The notes below the pieces were generated by a model that worked only from the letters and a program-made list of their open reading frames with translations, was not told the origin of the DNA and did not search any database. Shown here piece after piece: positions 18,239-26,580 of a DNA stretch of 64,000 nucleotides. The first letter of the stretch is position 1. Each line of letters starts with the position of its first letter. Both the position numbers and the translations under genes were made by a program. Where the stretch lies: positions 1 through 64,000 of the forward strand of contig JAJFIK010000012.1 of the NCBI GenBank assembly GCA_021775005.1, in the 5' to 3' direction. The stretch is from Rhodospirillales bacterium. GTDB taxonomy: Bacteria > Pseudomonadota > Alphaproteobacteria > JAJFIK01.

Positions 18239-18827
18239 ATCCGTTGCTGTGGTAGCTGATCTCAATGGGTGGAGAGTGCTTGATCGTCTGCATCACAACG
18301 CAGCTTTCCTCTCCGGCTTTGAGGATCGCAGCAATGGTTTGCTCCGGCACGTTCCCGCCATCAATGTCCACGTCAATGGTGAATGACTGAAAGCCCACAG
18401 GCACACCTTGGGCCATTTTGAGCGTTCCGCGCACGTCCACATGACCGCGCACCTGAACGGACAGCGCCTTGAGATCAACGCCCAGGCGGCAGCAGATCAG
18501 GCGAATGCAACTGTCAAAGCAGGCGGCGATGGCCGCACACAGCAGCTCCCCCGGATTTGGGAAGTCGTGATTGCCGCCCACTTTCTCATGAACGCCAATG
18601 TCGATGGGCGGTAGATCGTAGTGCCCGAGGGTCACTTGGCTGTAGAGCGCAGTGGTGCCCGGCACAAAGGCGCTGGTGGTCACCGCCTCGTCCACCACAA
18701 GGGCATGGCCTGCATCGGCCTTGTAAGCCGCATCCAGGCCCGCGTGACGCGCCCCCAGATCAACGGGCAGATAGCTCAGAACAGTGTCCTTAAACGATGG
18801 CTGGATGGTTTGGTGCTGAATGGTCAT
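18237..18827 (-). CDS. OsmC family protein
   Basis: A 196-residue OsmC/Ohr-type protein. The core has the conserved GGNHDFPNPGELLCAAIAACFDSC (first redox cysteine) and, near the C terminus, EESCVVMQTI (second cysteine), the pair used by this family to reduce organic peroxides. Residues 1-60 form the usual N-terminal beta extension. It is transcribed away from an HxlR-type regulator gene with a 107-base divergent intergenic region, an arrangement suggesting that the regulator controls it. Confidence 0.87.
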   Translation of the reverse strand: MTIQHQTIQPSFKDTVLSYLPVDLGARHAGLDAAYKADAGHALVVDEAVTTSAFVPGTTALYSQVTLGHYDLPPIDIGVHEKVGGNHDFPNPGELLCAAIAACFDSCIRLICCRLGVDLKALSVQVRGHVDVRGTLKMAQGVPVGFQSFTIDVDIDGGNVPEQTIAAILKAGEESCVVMQTIKHSPPIEISYHSNG

Positions 18828-18934
18828 TTTTGGCGCTCCTTCATTGTCTTGATGGCAATGAGGTACGCCCCCCGGGCCGTTGTTGATACTTTGGCCGCGC
18901 TAGCATTAGGCTTTGCATTCGATAGAGAGTCGCT

Positions 18935-19654
18935 ATGAATTTCGTAGTGACCACCACGGAGGCCCATTTGAACAAATCCGGCAGCCTGTGCCCGGCGCTG
19001 AAAGCCGCTGATATGATTGGCGACAAGTGGGTGCTTTTGATCTTGCGCGAGCTGTTTCTCGGCGCAACGCGCTATTCGGACATGCAGCGCGCTATCGCGC
19101 GCATTTCCCCCAGTGTCTTGAGCGGTCGGCTGAAACAGATGGAAGCCCACGGGCTCATCATCAAGCGGACGATCAAAGGGCAGAAGGGCAGTGAGTATCG
19201 CCTGACCCGTTCGGGCAAAGAACTCGCGCCCCTTGTGGATCAGCTTTCCCGCTGGGGCCTTCGGTGGGCGCGGCGCAGATTGGAAGATGAAGACATTGAT
19301 GTGGGCACATTCATGTGGGACTTCCACCGCACGCTCAAGGTTGATGAGCTTCCCGACGGGGAAACGGTCTTCAGTGTTCAAATCACCAATGCCGCCCAGC
19401 AAGATAAGTGGTGGCTTTTGGTGAATGGTGAAACAGTTGATCTTTGCACAGAGGATCCTGGCCAGGACGTGGATCTCTACATCACCGGGGCGCTGAGCGA
19501 CATTGTGGCGGTGTGGATGGGGGATGTGACGCCCAAGGACGCCGTGGCAGCGGGCACCGTGCAGCTCACCGGTGCAAAGCATCTCCTCAGCTCAGCCGCG
19601 CGCTGGTTTCCGCGCTCTATATATGCGGATGTGCGGCCCGAGGATGGGACTTAA
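18935..19654 (+). CDS. HxlR-type transcriptional regulator with C-terminal SCP2-like domain
   Basis: A 239-residue two-domain protein. Residues about 12-110 are a winged-helix HxlR domain (SLCPALKAADMIGDKWVLLILRELFLGATRYSDMQRAIARISPSVLSGRLKQMEAHGLI), including the conserved N-terminal cysteine (CPALKA) often used for redox sensing. Residues about 130-230 resemble an SCP2 sterol-carrier fold (VFSVQITNAAQQDKWWLLVNGETVDLC...VDLYITGALSDIVAVWMGDVTPKDAVAAGTVQLTG), likely a lipophilic ligand pocket. It is divergent from the OsmC-family gene and is a candidate redox or lipid-responsive regulator of it. Confidence 0.85.
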   Translation: MNFVVTTTEAHLNKSGSLCPALKAADMIGDKWVLLILRELFLGATRYSDMQRAIARISPSVLSGRLKQMEAHGLIIKRTIKGQKGSEYRLTRSGKELAPLVDQLSRWGLRWARRRLEDEDIDVGTFMWDFHRTLKVDELPDGETVFSVQITNAAQQDKWWLLVNGETVDLCTEDPGQDVDLYITGALSDIVAVWMGDVTPKDAVAAGTVQLTGAKHLLSSAARWFPRSIYADVRPEDGT

Positions 19655-19763
19655 TGTCTCCGGCCTTTTTCTTTGGCAGTGTCCCAAGGCATGTTCCTTG
19701 AATCGCTCAGCCACAGGGATGCCGGAAACTCGCTCACCGGATGCAATGCCATCTCGATGGAGG

Positions 19764-22079
19764 CTATTCCGATTGCGAATAAAGATGCACATCCCTTTGT
19801 GGGAAAGGGATTGCAATGCCCTGTTCTCTGAAGGCTTTGAATAGCGCAATGCGAATATCGTTGCCCACAAAAAATCTTTTCTGAACGTCGGAGATGAAAA
19901 CCCGCAACTCAAAATCCAGTGAGCTGTCCCCGAAGTTCGCAAAATAAACAAAGGGCTCAGGCTCACGCAAAGCAAGGGGGTGTGCCCCTGCGATGTGAAG
20001 GGCAATGTCGCGCACCTGTTCAGGATCCGAACGATAGGAGACACCGAACGGCACAATCACGCGGCCCACGCGATCTTTTAACATCCAATTGGTAATCGGA
20101 GCAGTAATCAGCTCGGAATTCGGAACAATAATTGACGAGCGCTCAAACGTCTCTATCTCGGTGGAGCGGATGCCAATTTTCTTGACGATGCCTTCGGCCG
20201 ACGTTGCCACAATCCAATCACCTACTTTGATGGGCCGTTCGAACAATAAGATCAATCCGGAAACAAAATTGTTGACGATACTCTGAAGGCCAAACCCGAT
20301 GCCAACCGAAAGGGCGCCTGCGATCAGAGCAACACCGGTGAGGTTGAATCCAAATGCGGAAATCGCTGCGGTGAGTGCGATGACGAGCCCCACGTATCCC
20401 ACTATGGTTTGAAGGGAATTACGAATACTGGGCTCAATCTTCGTGCGGGGCAGAATAGTTCGGTCCAAAACCAATTGAAAAAGCCTGGTCGCAGAGAGCA
20501 GCGCGACAAACAATCCAATTCCGAAAAGAATATTGGCAATGGAAATAGTTACAGGGCCAATTTGAATGCCAAAAAAGGCCTGGGTGAGCCAGTCGGCCAG
20601 ATCAATCCAATCAATCCCGAAGATTATCAAAAAGATTGGCAAACTGACCAACAAAATGAGGGCATCCAGCCCAAAATTTATCCAAAAGATAGACAGGCTT
20701 GCTTCCGAACTCTGATCCTCGTTAGGCGGCCCGTGGGTTGCGATAACCGCCTCGGTGGAAAGCCGGTGTACATAATAAACCGTCGCGCCCAGCGCCGTTA
20801 GAAACAGCGCTTTTACAACAATCAATGCCCCAAGGGCGGGGTAACCGACAAGCGCGGCCCCAACTGCAAGTGTTGCGGCGGCGCGCGTAAGACCATTTAT
20901 CACCGCTGGCGGCCAACCACGTGTCGATACGCGGAATAGAACCGAATGCCAGAATGTCGTGCCGCCCAATAGAAAAAGTGCTGGGCCCACTACAATAGTA
21001 AAGACGTAGCTTTGAATAATAGTCGCTTCCACGGGGAATGCCGCCATCGTGGCAATCCAATTGAATCCGAGGAAGGCAGCGAGCCCGATGGCGCACCACC
21101 AGAATAGCCTGCCGATGCGTCGCGCATTTCGGTCATCTACATGGACCACACGAAATTCATGGCGGCGCGGCGCCACAAGGGAGGCACCGCTGACGCCCCC
21201 AAATGCCAAGCACAGCCCAACTTGAAAAAGGATAGCCAAAACCGCAGCATTCTGAAGTGCGGATACACCAAACAGAGCTGCGCCTTGGGCAACCGAGAAG
21301 AGTGATGCCAGAACCCAAAGCCCAACAAGACCAAGGGTTACCGTCGCAAACGCCAACTGCCGTAGATGGCGCTCATGCAGATGCTCTATCTGATGGACCA
21401 GCTGATTACTGGCCAAGCGGCGAAGGCCAAACGCCAAGAAGGGTCCGCCAAAGAGAAGCGCCAGCGCAAATACAATCCGGAGGGAGATCGTATCATTAGT
21501 TGACTGCGTCGCTTGTGACCAAAGGCTATTTAGGGATGCCGCGTAGTTCTGGAGCCCGTTGGACCAAAGCTGCGCATCAAAAACCAGGGGCGCGGACTGT
21601 GTGGCCTCGGATAAATAGATGTTACGCCGCTGCGCAGAAACGCGGGAAAGAAGGCGGGATGACTCGGCAAAATTGGAATCCGATTGACGCATAATGTCTT
21701 CAAGTCGTTGAGACTGGATAAACAGGTCCGTGCGCACAGTGCCAAAGGCGTCATCCTCTGGACCAATCCCCGCTGGCGTTTCTCCCAGCTCGGCAATCTG
21801 CAAAAGGACGACAGCTTGGCGCTGTCTGAGCTGATCTGCCAAAGCGCGCGAGCTACTTCGAACATTGCGGGCGATGGTTCGAATTTCTCTAAGGCGGCTA
21901 TCGGCCAAATTGTTGGTCGCCATCTCCACAGAGATCGCCTCAAGCATAGCGCGCCGCTCAACCTGCAAACTGGTAATTTCAGCCAAATCGAAATCCTGGG
22001 CAATTACAGGATTCGCCAATAGGCTGATGAGGAGTATTGGAAACAGAAAAAGCGACTTCCTGAATGTATCTAAAGCCAT
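19764..22079 (-). CDS. large MscS-family mechanosensitive channel (DUF3772 type)
   Basis: A 771-residue inner-membrane channel. A signal peptide (MALDTFRKSLFLFPILLISLLANPVIAQ) leads into a periplasmic alpha-helical domain of about 150 residues of the DUF3772 kind, then about ten membrane helices, and the conserved MscS pore and beta domain near the C terminus (ALSVGIGFGLQSIVNNFVSGLILLFERPIKVGDWI, then IRSTEIETFERSSIIVPNSELI). It opens under membrane tension. The ATG at 22079 lies inside the 3' end of the upstream CorA-like gene (10-base overlap), which favours this start over the in-frame codon at 22145 and suggests coupled translation. Confidence 0.9.
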   Translation of the reverse strand: MALDTFRKSLFLFPILLISLLANPVIAQDFDLAEITSLQVERRAMLEAISVEMATNNLADSRLREIRTIARNVRSSSRALADQLRQRQAVVLLQIAELGETPAGIGPEDDAFGTVRTDLFIQSQRLEDIMRQSDSNFAESSRLLSRVSAQRRNIYLSEATQSAPLVFDAQLWSNGLQNYAASLNSLWSQATQSTNDTISLRIVFALALLFGGPFLAFGLRRLASNQLVHQIEHLHERHLRQLAFATVTLGLVGLWVLASLFSVAQGAALFGVSALQNAAVLAILFQVGLCLAFGGVSGASLVAPRRHEFRVVHVDDRNARRIGRLFWWCAIGLAAFLGFNWIATMAAFPVEATIIQSYVFTIVVGPALFLLGGTTFWHSVLFRVSTRGWPPAVINGLTRAAATLAVGAALVGYPALGALIVVKALFLTALGATVYYVHRLSTEAVIATHGPPNEDQSSEASLSIFWINFGLDALILLVSLPIFLIIFGIDWIDLADWLTQAFFGIQIGPVTISIANILFGIGLFVALLSATRLFQLVLDRTILPRTKIEPSIRNSLQTIVGYVGLVIALTAAISAFGFNLTGVALIAGALSVGIGFGLQSIVNNFVSGLILLFERPIKVGDWIVATSAEGIVKKIGIRSTEIETFERSSIIVPNSELITAPITNWMLKDRVGRVIVPFGVSYRSDPEQVRDIALHIAGAHPLALREPEPFVYFANFGDSSLDFELRVFISDVQKRFFVGNDIRIALFKAFREQGIAIPFPQRDVHLYSQSE

Positions 22080-23047
22080 TTGAGGTGCCTGAAAAATGCT
22101 AACAATCCCACACCAATACCGCCGAGCCCCAAGAACACGAACCAAAAAGCCCAGGGATAGTTTGCACCGGGTATACCCCCCACATTGATCCCCAGAAGGC
22201 CGGTTAGAAATCCAAGTGGCAAGAAGATTGCCGCCACGATGGACAGAACGAGCATGTTTCGGTTCATTGCCTCTGCACGCAGATCGACAATTTGATCATT
22301 AAGGATGGCACCCCGATCCCGCACCGCATCCAGTTCTTCAACATTCCGCGTTAAGTGGTCGGCAAATCCGCGCAACCTGACACGTTCCCGCTGCTGTACA
22401 AATGGGGCACCGCTGGATGCAAAATGATTTAACGCCTCTCTCTGGGGACCGACATGCCGACGAAGCTGAATGGCTGATCGCCGCAGTTGAGCTACCAGGC
22501 CCCGGTGGGTGCCAAACTCGCCATCGACGGTGGCCGCTTCGATTTCATCAACGCTCTCTTCAAGACTTTGAACAACCCCGTCCATTCGCGCTGTCAACCG
22601 ACCTGCCAGCTCTACTAGAATGTGGGTGGTGCTCTGCGGCTTCCACCCCGTCTCGATCATCGCTTGCAAATCTTTGATCGCCATCAGTGGGCGGCGACGC
22701 GTTGTAATCAGAATATATGGTGTCAGCCAAGCCCGAAGCGAAACCATGTCTTCTGGGTCTGCCCCCGGATTGAGATTGATGCCGCGAAAATTGACCAAGA
22801 GATCGCCGTCAATTTCCTCGTATCGCGGGCGGGTCTCCTCGGCCACCAGAGCAATTGCGATTTCTGTTGGAATGTCATTGTTGGCTTTAAGCCAAGCGGT
22901 AGTCTCTTCGGACAACGCATCCATGTGAAGCCAAAGGAAACTATCTGAGCGGGGTTTCGCAGCGCGATCCTTTACTTCGCCCCAATCAAGGACGGTCACT
23001 TCCTGACTTGGAGCTACTGCAACACCAAAGATCAAAGGTTCAGACAT
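22070..23047 (-). CDS. CorA/ZntB-family divalent cation transporter
   Basis: A 325-residue CorA-superfamily protein: a cytoplasmic alpha/beta N-terminal domain, long coiled helices (about residues 140-260) and two C-terminal membrane helices. The pore motif is GINVGGIPG at the end of the first membrane helix, the GxN form with VGGIPG that is more like ZntB zinc transporters than the GMN of classical CorA magnesium channels. Start at 23047 (MSEPLIFGVAV) is preferred; the ATG at 23068 has no ribosome binding site. Its 3' end overlaps the MscS gene, implying a shared osmotic/ionic role. Confidence 0.87.
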   Translation of the reverse strand: MSEPLIFGVAVAPSQEVTVLDWGEVKDRAAKPRSDSFLWLHMDALSEETTAWLKANNDIPTEIAIALVAEETRPRYEEIDGDLLVNFRGINLNPGADPEDMVSLRAWLTPYILITTRRRPLMAIKDLQAMIETGWKPQSTTHILVELAGRLTARMDGVVQSLEESVDEIEAATVDGEFGTHRGLVAQLRRSAIQLRRHVGPQREALNHFASSGAPFVQQRERVRLRGFADHLTRNVEELDAVRDRGAILNDQIVDLRAEAMNRNMLVLSIVAAIFLPLGFLTGLLGINVGGIPGANYPWAFWFVFLGLGGIGVGLLAFFRHLKWL

Positions 23048-23405
23048 TAGGTATGGTTCCGCTTGCATTGGGGTTTAATAATATCTCCCCGCCAGGCTCA
23101 AGTAAAAAGAAATATGCGTTCTGCAGCCCACTGCCTAACCTGGGCGGCGCACAGAAACATACCGCTGATGCATCATGAGAGCATGCTCTCATGACCAAAG
23201 ACATAGTATACACAGAACGATCATTGTGAACATTGGGCTGATCGGATACTGGAAAACGGGTCCCATAGAAAATACCTTGCCGACAACAGATATGTTAGAT
23301 TGCAACGTCAAGCCGCGCGGGAGGCAGCCCTCACCAAAGATTGAGAGAGGTGATCTGTGCTGACGCCCTAAGGCATAACCCCTATGCGTCTACTCTGCGA
23401 TTCCA
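23048..23405. other. 358-base intergenic region between the AstE-like gene and the CorA-like gene
   Basis: No gene is supported here; a 62-codon open frame on the plus strand (23175-23363) has no ribosome binding site and an implausible composition. The main structure is a perfect 22-base palindrome at 23173-23194, listed separately. The CorA-like gene's promoter should lie in its right-hand neighbourhood of this region, but I could not identify a convincing -35/-10 pair. Confidence 0.5.
23173..23194. repeat. 22-base perfect palindrome
   Basis: Two 11-base arms (TCATGAGAGCA and TGCTCTCATGA) meet with no spacer. The site is 126 bases upstream of the CorA-like start and about 210 bases past the stop of the AstE-like gene. 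There is no T-run, so it does not look like a terminator; a dimeric regulator's operator is the simplest reading, but no regulator is identified. Confidence 0.75.
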
Positions 23406-24449
23406 TTAGATGATTTCGTCCTCATCGAAACTTTGATCAGCATCCAGTTGCGTGGTCATGCTGTCGATTGTTGATTCCGCATCAGTGTTGACCGATAATT
23501 TGGCAATGTGGAACAAGCCGTCGCCTTCGTTCACGACGGGTAAATCTGTTCGACCGACTATCAATCCAGCTTCTGTAACACGAAGTTCTGTTTCGCTTTC
23601 ACCAAAGGGGTCCGAGATAATGCCGAGAATATCATTTTCTGCGACCTGGTCACCTGTGGTTTTGAATGTGCGCATCAAACCTCCAGCAGATGCCCTGATC
23701 CAATAGCTAGACCGTGACTTCATCGGGCTGATTTTGTTGTGGCTGGATTTTTTCGTCGCAACCATATTCAGATGGCGCATCACCCGCTGGATACCCGATA
23801 CACCAGCACGCACCGCAAACTCATCGAACCTAAGGCCCTGCCCGCCTTCATAGACCAGCGCATCAATGTTGTTCTCCTGCGCCATGCGTCGAAGCGAGTT
23901 TTCCCTGGTTTTAGCAGTAAGGATCAGCGGCGGCGCAAAGGCCTCCGCCAGGGCCATGGCGCGCGGGCTGGAGGGAGAAATACGAATCTGCGGTAAATTC
24001 GTTCGGTTGACCGCGGCAGAGTGAAGATCAATGCCAACATCGGACCGCAAAACAACCTCGGTCATGAAGATGTGGGCTAGACGCGCGGCCAGGGATCCTG
24101 TGGGGCTGCCGGGAAATGATCGGTTCAAGTCTCGCCGATCAGGCAAGTACCTGGAATGGGTCATAAAGCCAAATGTATTCACTACTGGGATCACCAACAG
24201 AGTACCTTTCAGGCGCCGCAAGGCCGGTGATCGAAGAAGCCGCCGCGCAATCTCTACGCCAATGATTTCATCTCCGTGTATGGCGGCGCTAACGAACATG
24301 GTTGGGCCCTCGCGTTTGCCATGCACCACATGCACCGACATGGACACGGGCGTATGGTCAGGCATCACACTTACGGGCAGGTCAACCGTTTCACGGGTTC
24401 CGGCCAGAATATTGTGTGTGCCAATACGAAAGGGTTCTCTTTCTGGCAT
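23406..24449 (-). CDS. succinylglutamate desuccinylase/aspartoacylase-family zinc hydrolase
   Basis: A 347-residue M14-like deacylase. Zinc-site motifs are visible: AAIHGDEIIG (His58, Glu61), RDLNRSFPG at 106-114 and IDLHSAAV with His143, followed by VYEGG containing a candidate catalytic glutamate. The C-terminal part (about 250-330) is a beta-rich domain as in AstE/AspA. The tail is acidic (FDEDEII). Its ATG overlaps the rimK stop (TAATG), so it is translated right after RimK. Members beside RimK may remove or process the alpha-amino acid tags RimK adds; that is an inference, as arginine catabolism genes are absent. Confidence 0.85.
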   Translation of the reverse strand: MPEREPFRIGTHNILAGTRETVDLPVSVMPDHTPVSMSVHVVHGKREGPTMFVSAAIHGDEIIGVEIARRLLRSPALRRLKGTLLVIPVVNTFGFMTHSRYLPDRRDLNRSFPGSPTGSLAARLAHIFMTEVVLRSDVGIDLHSAAVNRTNLPQIRISPSSPRAMALAEAFAPPLILTAKTRENSLRRMAQENNIDALVYEGGQGLRFDEFAVRAGVSGIQRVMRHLNMVATKKSSHNKISPMKSRSSYWIRASAGGLMRTFKTTGDQVAENDILGIISDPFGESETELRVTEAGLIVGRTDLPVVNEGDGLFHIAKLSVNTDAESTIDSMTTQLDADQSFDEDEII

Positions 24450-25354
24450 TAGCCTCTGCCCTTGGTCTTGGTTTTGTTTGGTTGTGCTGACTTCTCGATG
24501 AATTCAATAATTCGGCCAGCAACATCAATCCCCGTCGCTTTTTCAATGCCTTCGAGTCCGGGCGACGAGTTCACTTCCATGACGACCGGCCCTTCATTGG
24601 ATCGGAGCATATCGACGCCGCACACATTCAGCCCCATTCGTTTGGCAGCGCGAACGGCGGTGGAGCGTTCTTCTGGCGATATCTTGACAATTTCGGCGGT
24701 ACCGCCGCGGTGGAGATTGGAACGGAACTCACCTTCTGCCCCTGTGCGCTTCATTGTTGCGACCACTCTCTCACCAACAACAAGGGCACGGATGTCGCTA
24801 CCCCCGGCCTCTTTGACAAATTTTTGCACCAGAATATTCACATTGGCTCCACGAAACGCTTCGATAACGGACATGGCCGAGCGATCGGAATCCACCAGCA
24901 CCACGCCAATCCCTTGCGTGCCTTCCAGAAGTTTGATCACAAGCGGCGCACCGCCGGTGACACGCAGAACTTCCTCGGTTTGCTTTGGATCATAGGCAAA
25001 GGTGGTTTCCGGCAATCCGAGGCCAGCCTGGGCCAACAACTGAAGAGAGCGAAGCTTATCCCGTGACCGGCCTACAGCAACCGACTCGTTCAAAGGATAA
25101 ACGCCCATCATTTCGAACTGTCTCAGAACGGCAAGACCATAAAATGTAATCGAAGCTCCTATGCGAGGAATGACGGCATCGTATCGAGGAAGTTTCTCGC
25201 CGTTGTAATAGATCGCTGGATTCTTGGACACAATATTCATGTAACAGCGCAGCGTGTCGATGACGTCCAATTGGTGGCCACGTTGTTCGGCGGCTTCTTT
25301 CAACCTCTTGTGGGAATAGAGGTTGGGATTTCGTGCAAGCATTGCGATTCTCAT
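24449..25354 (-). CDS. rimK: RimK-type ATP-grasp glutamate ligase
   Basis: A 301-residue ATP-grasp ligase aligned by eye with RimK along its full length: N-terminal [46 protein letters not shown]-binding [17 protein letters not shown], and the metal-binding end ([30 protein letters not shown]). E. coli RimK adds glutamates to the C terminus of ribosomal protein S6 and can make poly-alpha-glutamate. The C-terminal tail is basic (NKTKTKGRG). It is third in a leftward operon, 53 bases after the RimB-like gene and overlapping the hydrolase gene. Confidence 0.93.
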   Translation of the reverse strand: MRIAMLARNPNLYSHKRLKEAAEQRGHQLDVIDTLRCYMNIVSKNPAIYYNGEKLPRYDAVIPRIGASITFYGLAVLRQFEMMGVYPLNESVAVGRSRDKLRSLQLLAQAGLGLPETTFAYDPKQTEEVLRVTGGAPLVIKLLEGTQGIGVVLVDSDRSAMSVIEAFRGANVNILVQKFVKEAGGSDIRALVVGERVVATMKRTGAEGEFRSNLHRGGTAEIVKISPEERSTAVRAAKRMGLNVCGVDMLRSNEGPVVMEVNSSPGLEGIEKATGIDVAGRIIEFIEKSAQPNKTKTKGRG

Positions 25355-25407
25355 GAGTGAAACCCTTTCGAGGTCTGTTGGGGATTAGCAGAATTCGGGA
25401 ATAAGGA

Positions 25408-25887
25408 TCAGATCGAGTGGTCTGCTGCGGCGCGAAAAGACCGAGGCAGACCCGCGAGATACGACCGCCCCGGGTCAATGCAAATCCGCCTATTTCTTAG
25501 TGCCGTTCGGCCCAAAATGAGGTCGAACTTCATTTGCTCCCGATCCGCGAGAAACAGTTCAATTCGCCATTGCCGCCGACCGAGCGTTAAATTGGTTTCT
25601 ATTACATACCTGAGCTCAGGAACGCCGCTTGTATTCTTGACCTTGCGGGTGTCAAAGATCGGCGCGCGGCAGCGACGCAGGCGCGACGCGCCGGTAGACA
25701 CAACATCGAATTCGATCCAGCGCGTATCTTCATGATCGAGCTCGCCAATAATTACCGCGTGTAGCGCAGATGTTCGTGCACCAGTATCGATTTTGGCATT
25801 GAGTGAATCGATGCCAAGGCCGGGTAGCGCGATTGTTTCGCGCCAGCCTATCTCTGAATTCGACCTTTTGGGCTGGCAGGTTGTCAT
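25408..25887 (-). CDS. RimB-like retropepsin-fold protease (RimK-associated)
   Basis: A 159-residue protein with the retropepsin-like motif LNAKIDTGARTSALHA (catalytic Asp near residue 35), then FDLILGRTALRNR, the second signature of the family often labelled ATP-dependent zinc protease. In Pseudomonas the equivalent RimB works with RimK in ribosome modification. The start at 25887 (MTTCQPKRSNSEIGW) overlaps the upstream gene's stop in an ATGA junction, which makes it preferable to 25896. Located between the 93-residue gene and rimK. Confidence 0.85.
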   Translation of the reverse strand: MTTCQPKRSNSEIGWRETIALPGLGIDSLNAKIDTGARTSALHAVIIGELDHEDTRWIEFDVVSTGASRLRRCRAPIFDTRKVKNTSGVPELRYVIETNLTLGRRQWRIELFLADREQMKFDLILGRTALRNRRICIDPGRSYLAGLPRSFRAAADHSI

Positions 25888-26165
25888 TTGAGGCACTCTT
25901 CATTGGCGCGCCGATAATTCACAAATGAATTCGCACTCATCATTACAAAAAAACTCTCCATGTCGATCAGGATGTAGCCTCGATCAAGTAATTCCCGGGT
26001 GAGAAAGAGCACATCATCTTCAAAGAGGCGGCGGCATTTAGTGAGGTGACGGAGGTGTTTGACCGCAATGCGGAAGCGCCCCCTCGGTTTCCCCCCAAAA
26101 GGGCGGTCGTAGAGCTTCGCTAGAGTGCCGGCAGCGTCGATCAGGTTTTGGCGGTCGTCTCTCAT
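25884..26165 (-). CDS. 93-residue protein of unknown function heading the rimK operon
   Basis: A small basic protein, MRDDRQNLIDAAGTLAKLYD at the start, then PFGGKPRGRFRIAVKHLRHLTKCRRLFEDDVLFLTRELLDRGYILIDMESFF. The helix-helix-strand pattern with a basic middle is compatible with a winged-helix DNA-binding or RNA-binding fold, but I do not recognise a named family. Its ATG at 26165 sits six bases after a consensus -10 element, so the message is probably leaderless; an upstream in-frame start at 26228 would lie before the promoter. Its stop overlaps the RimB-like start (ATGA), so the two are coupled. An autoregulatory role is possible because ACAAATA repeats overlap its promoter. Confidence 0.72.
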   Translation of the reverse strand: MRDDRQNLIDAAGTLAKLYDRPFGGKPRGRFRIAVKHLRHLTKCRRLFEDDVLFLTRELLDRGYILIDMESFFVMMSANSFVNYRRANEECLK

Positions 26166-26230
26166 ACAAATACTATATAATGGCAAACAATATTTGTCAA
26201 ATAGGTATTTTTTTTGTGATATAGACAAAT
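26166..26230. repeat. ACAAATA/TATTTGT operator-like repeats over the rimK promoter
   Basis: A perfect inverted repeat ACAAATA (26166-26172) and TATTTGT (26191-26197) spans the -10 and overlaps the -35 of the leftward promoter. A third half site, GACAAAT, lies at 26224-26230 and pairs with ATTTGTC (26192-26198) as a second 7-base inverted repeat. Binding of one dimeric protein could block the leftward promoter and a candidate rightward one. Confidence 0.5.
26172..26200 (-). promoter_or_regulatory. strong sigma-70 promoter of the rimK operon, apparently leaderless
   Basis: On the minus strand TTGACA (26200-26195) and TATAGT (26177-26172) are separated by exactly 17 bases. The A of the ATG at 26165 is the seventh base after the -10 box, the expected transcription start. 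There is no room for a Shine-Dalgarno sequence. The local sequence is very AT-rich against a GC-rich background. Confidence 0.7.
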
Positions 26231-26580
26231 TATATTGTATGTTACCCTGCTAAGACCCAAGCGAGAGGATCCCATGCCGCTTCGTGCCGCCGCTCAATTG
26301 ACTGATGAGACCTCATCCATTGCCAGAGCATCCTCCGCGCCTTTGTGCGGCATGGATCGGCGCAAGCGCATCGGGTCCCCGGGGAGGGGGCACCATCTTT
26401 GGCCTGTGGTATTTGCGCATGCGCTGAGATCCGCTTCCGGTATTGATGGTCCCAGTTTCGCCGAGTTGGGTCGTCAGATGCCCTCAATTTCTGGAGGCCT
26501 TTGACCCTCAACTCAAGCTGGTGGCGGGCAGATATAGCTGTGCTAGGCTGCTGCCGGGTGATGGATTGGGACGGTTTCAG
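26231..26580. other. 350-base upstream region of tamA
   Basis: Between the rimK promoter and tamA. A possible rightward promoter is TTGTCA (26194-26199) with TGATAT (26217-26222) 17 bases on, which would give a long tamA leader. Within the leader an open frame begins at ATG 26274 behind a good GAGAGGA site and runs 76 codons to 26504; its composition is not convincing and I leave it as unproven. Nothing else is recognised. Confidence 0.35.

Noticed and set aside
23175-23363. 62-codon plus-strand frame downstream of the palindrome
   Set aside because: No ribosome binding site, no neighbour coupling and no protein-like pattern.
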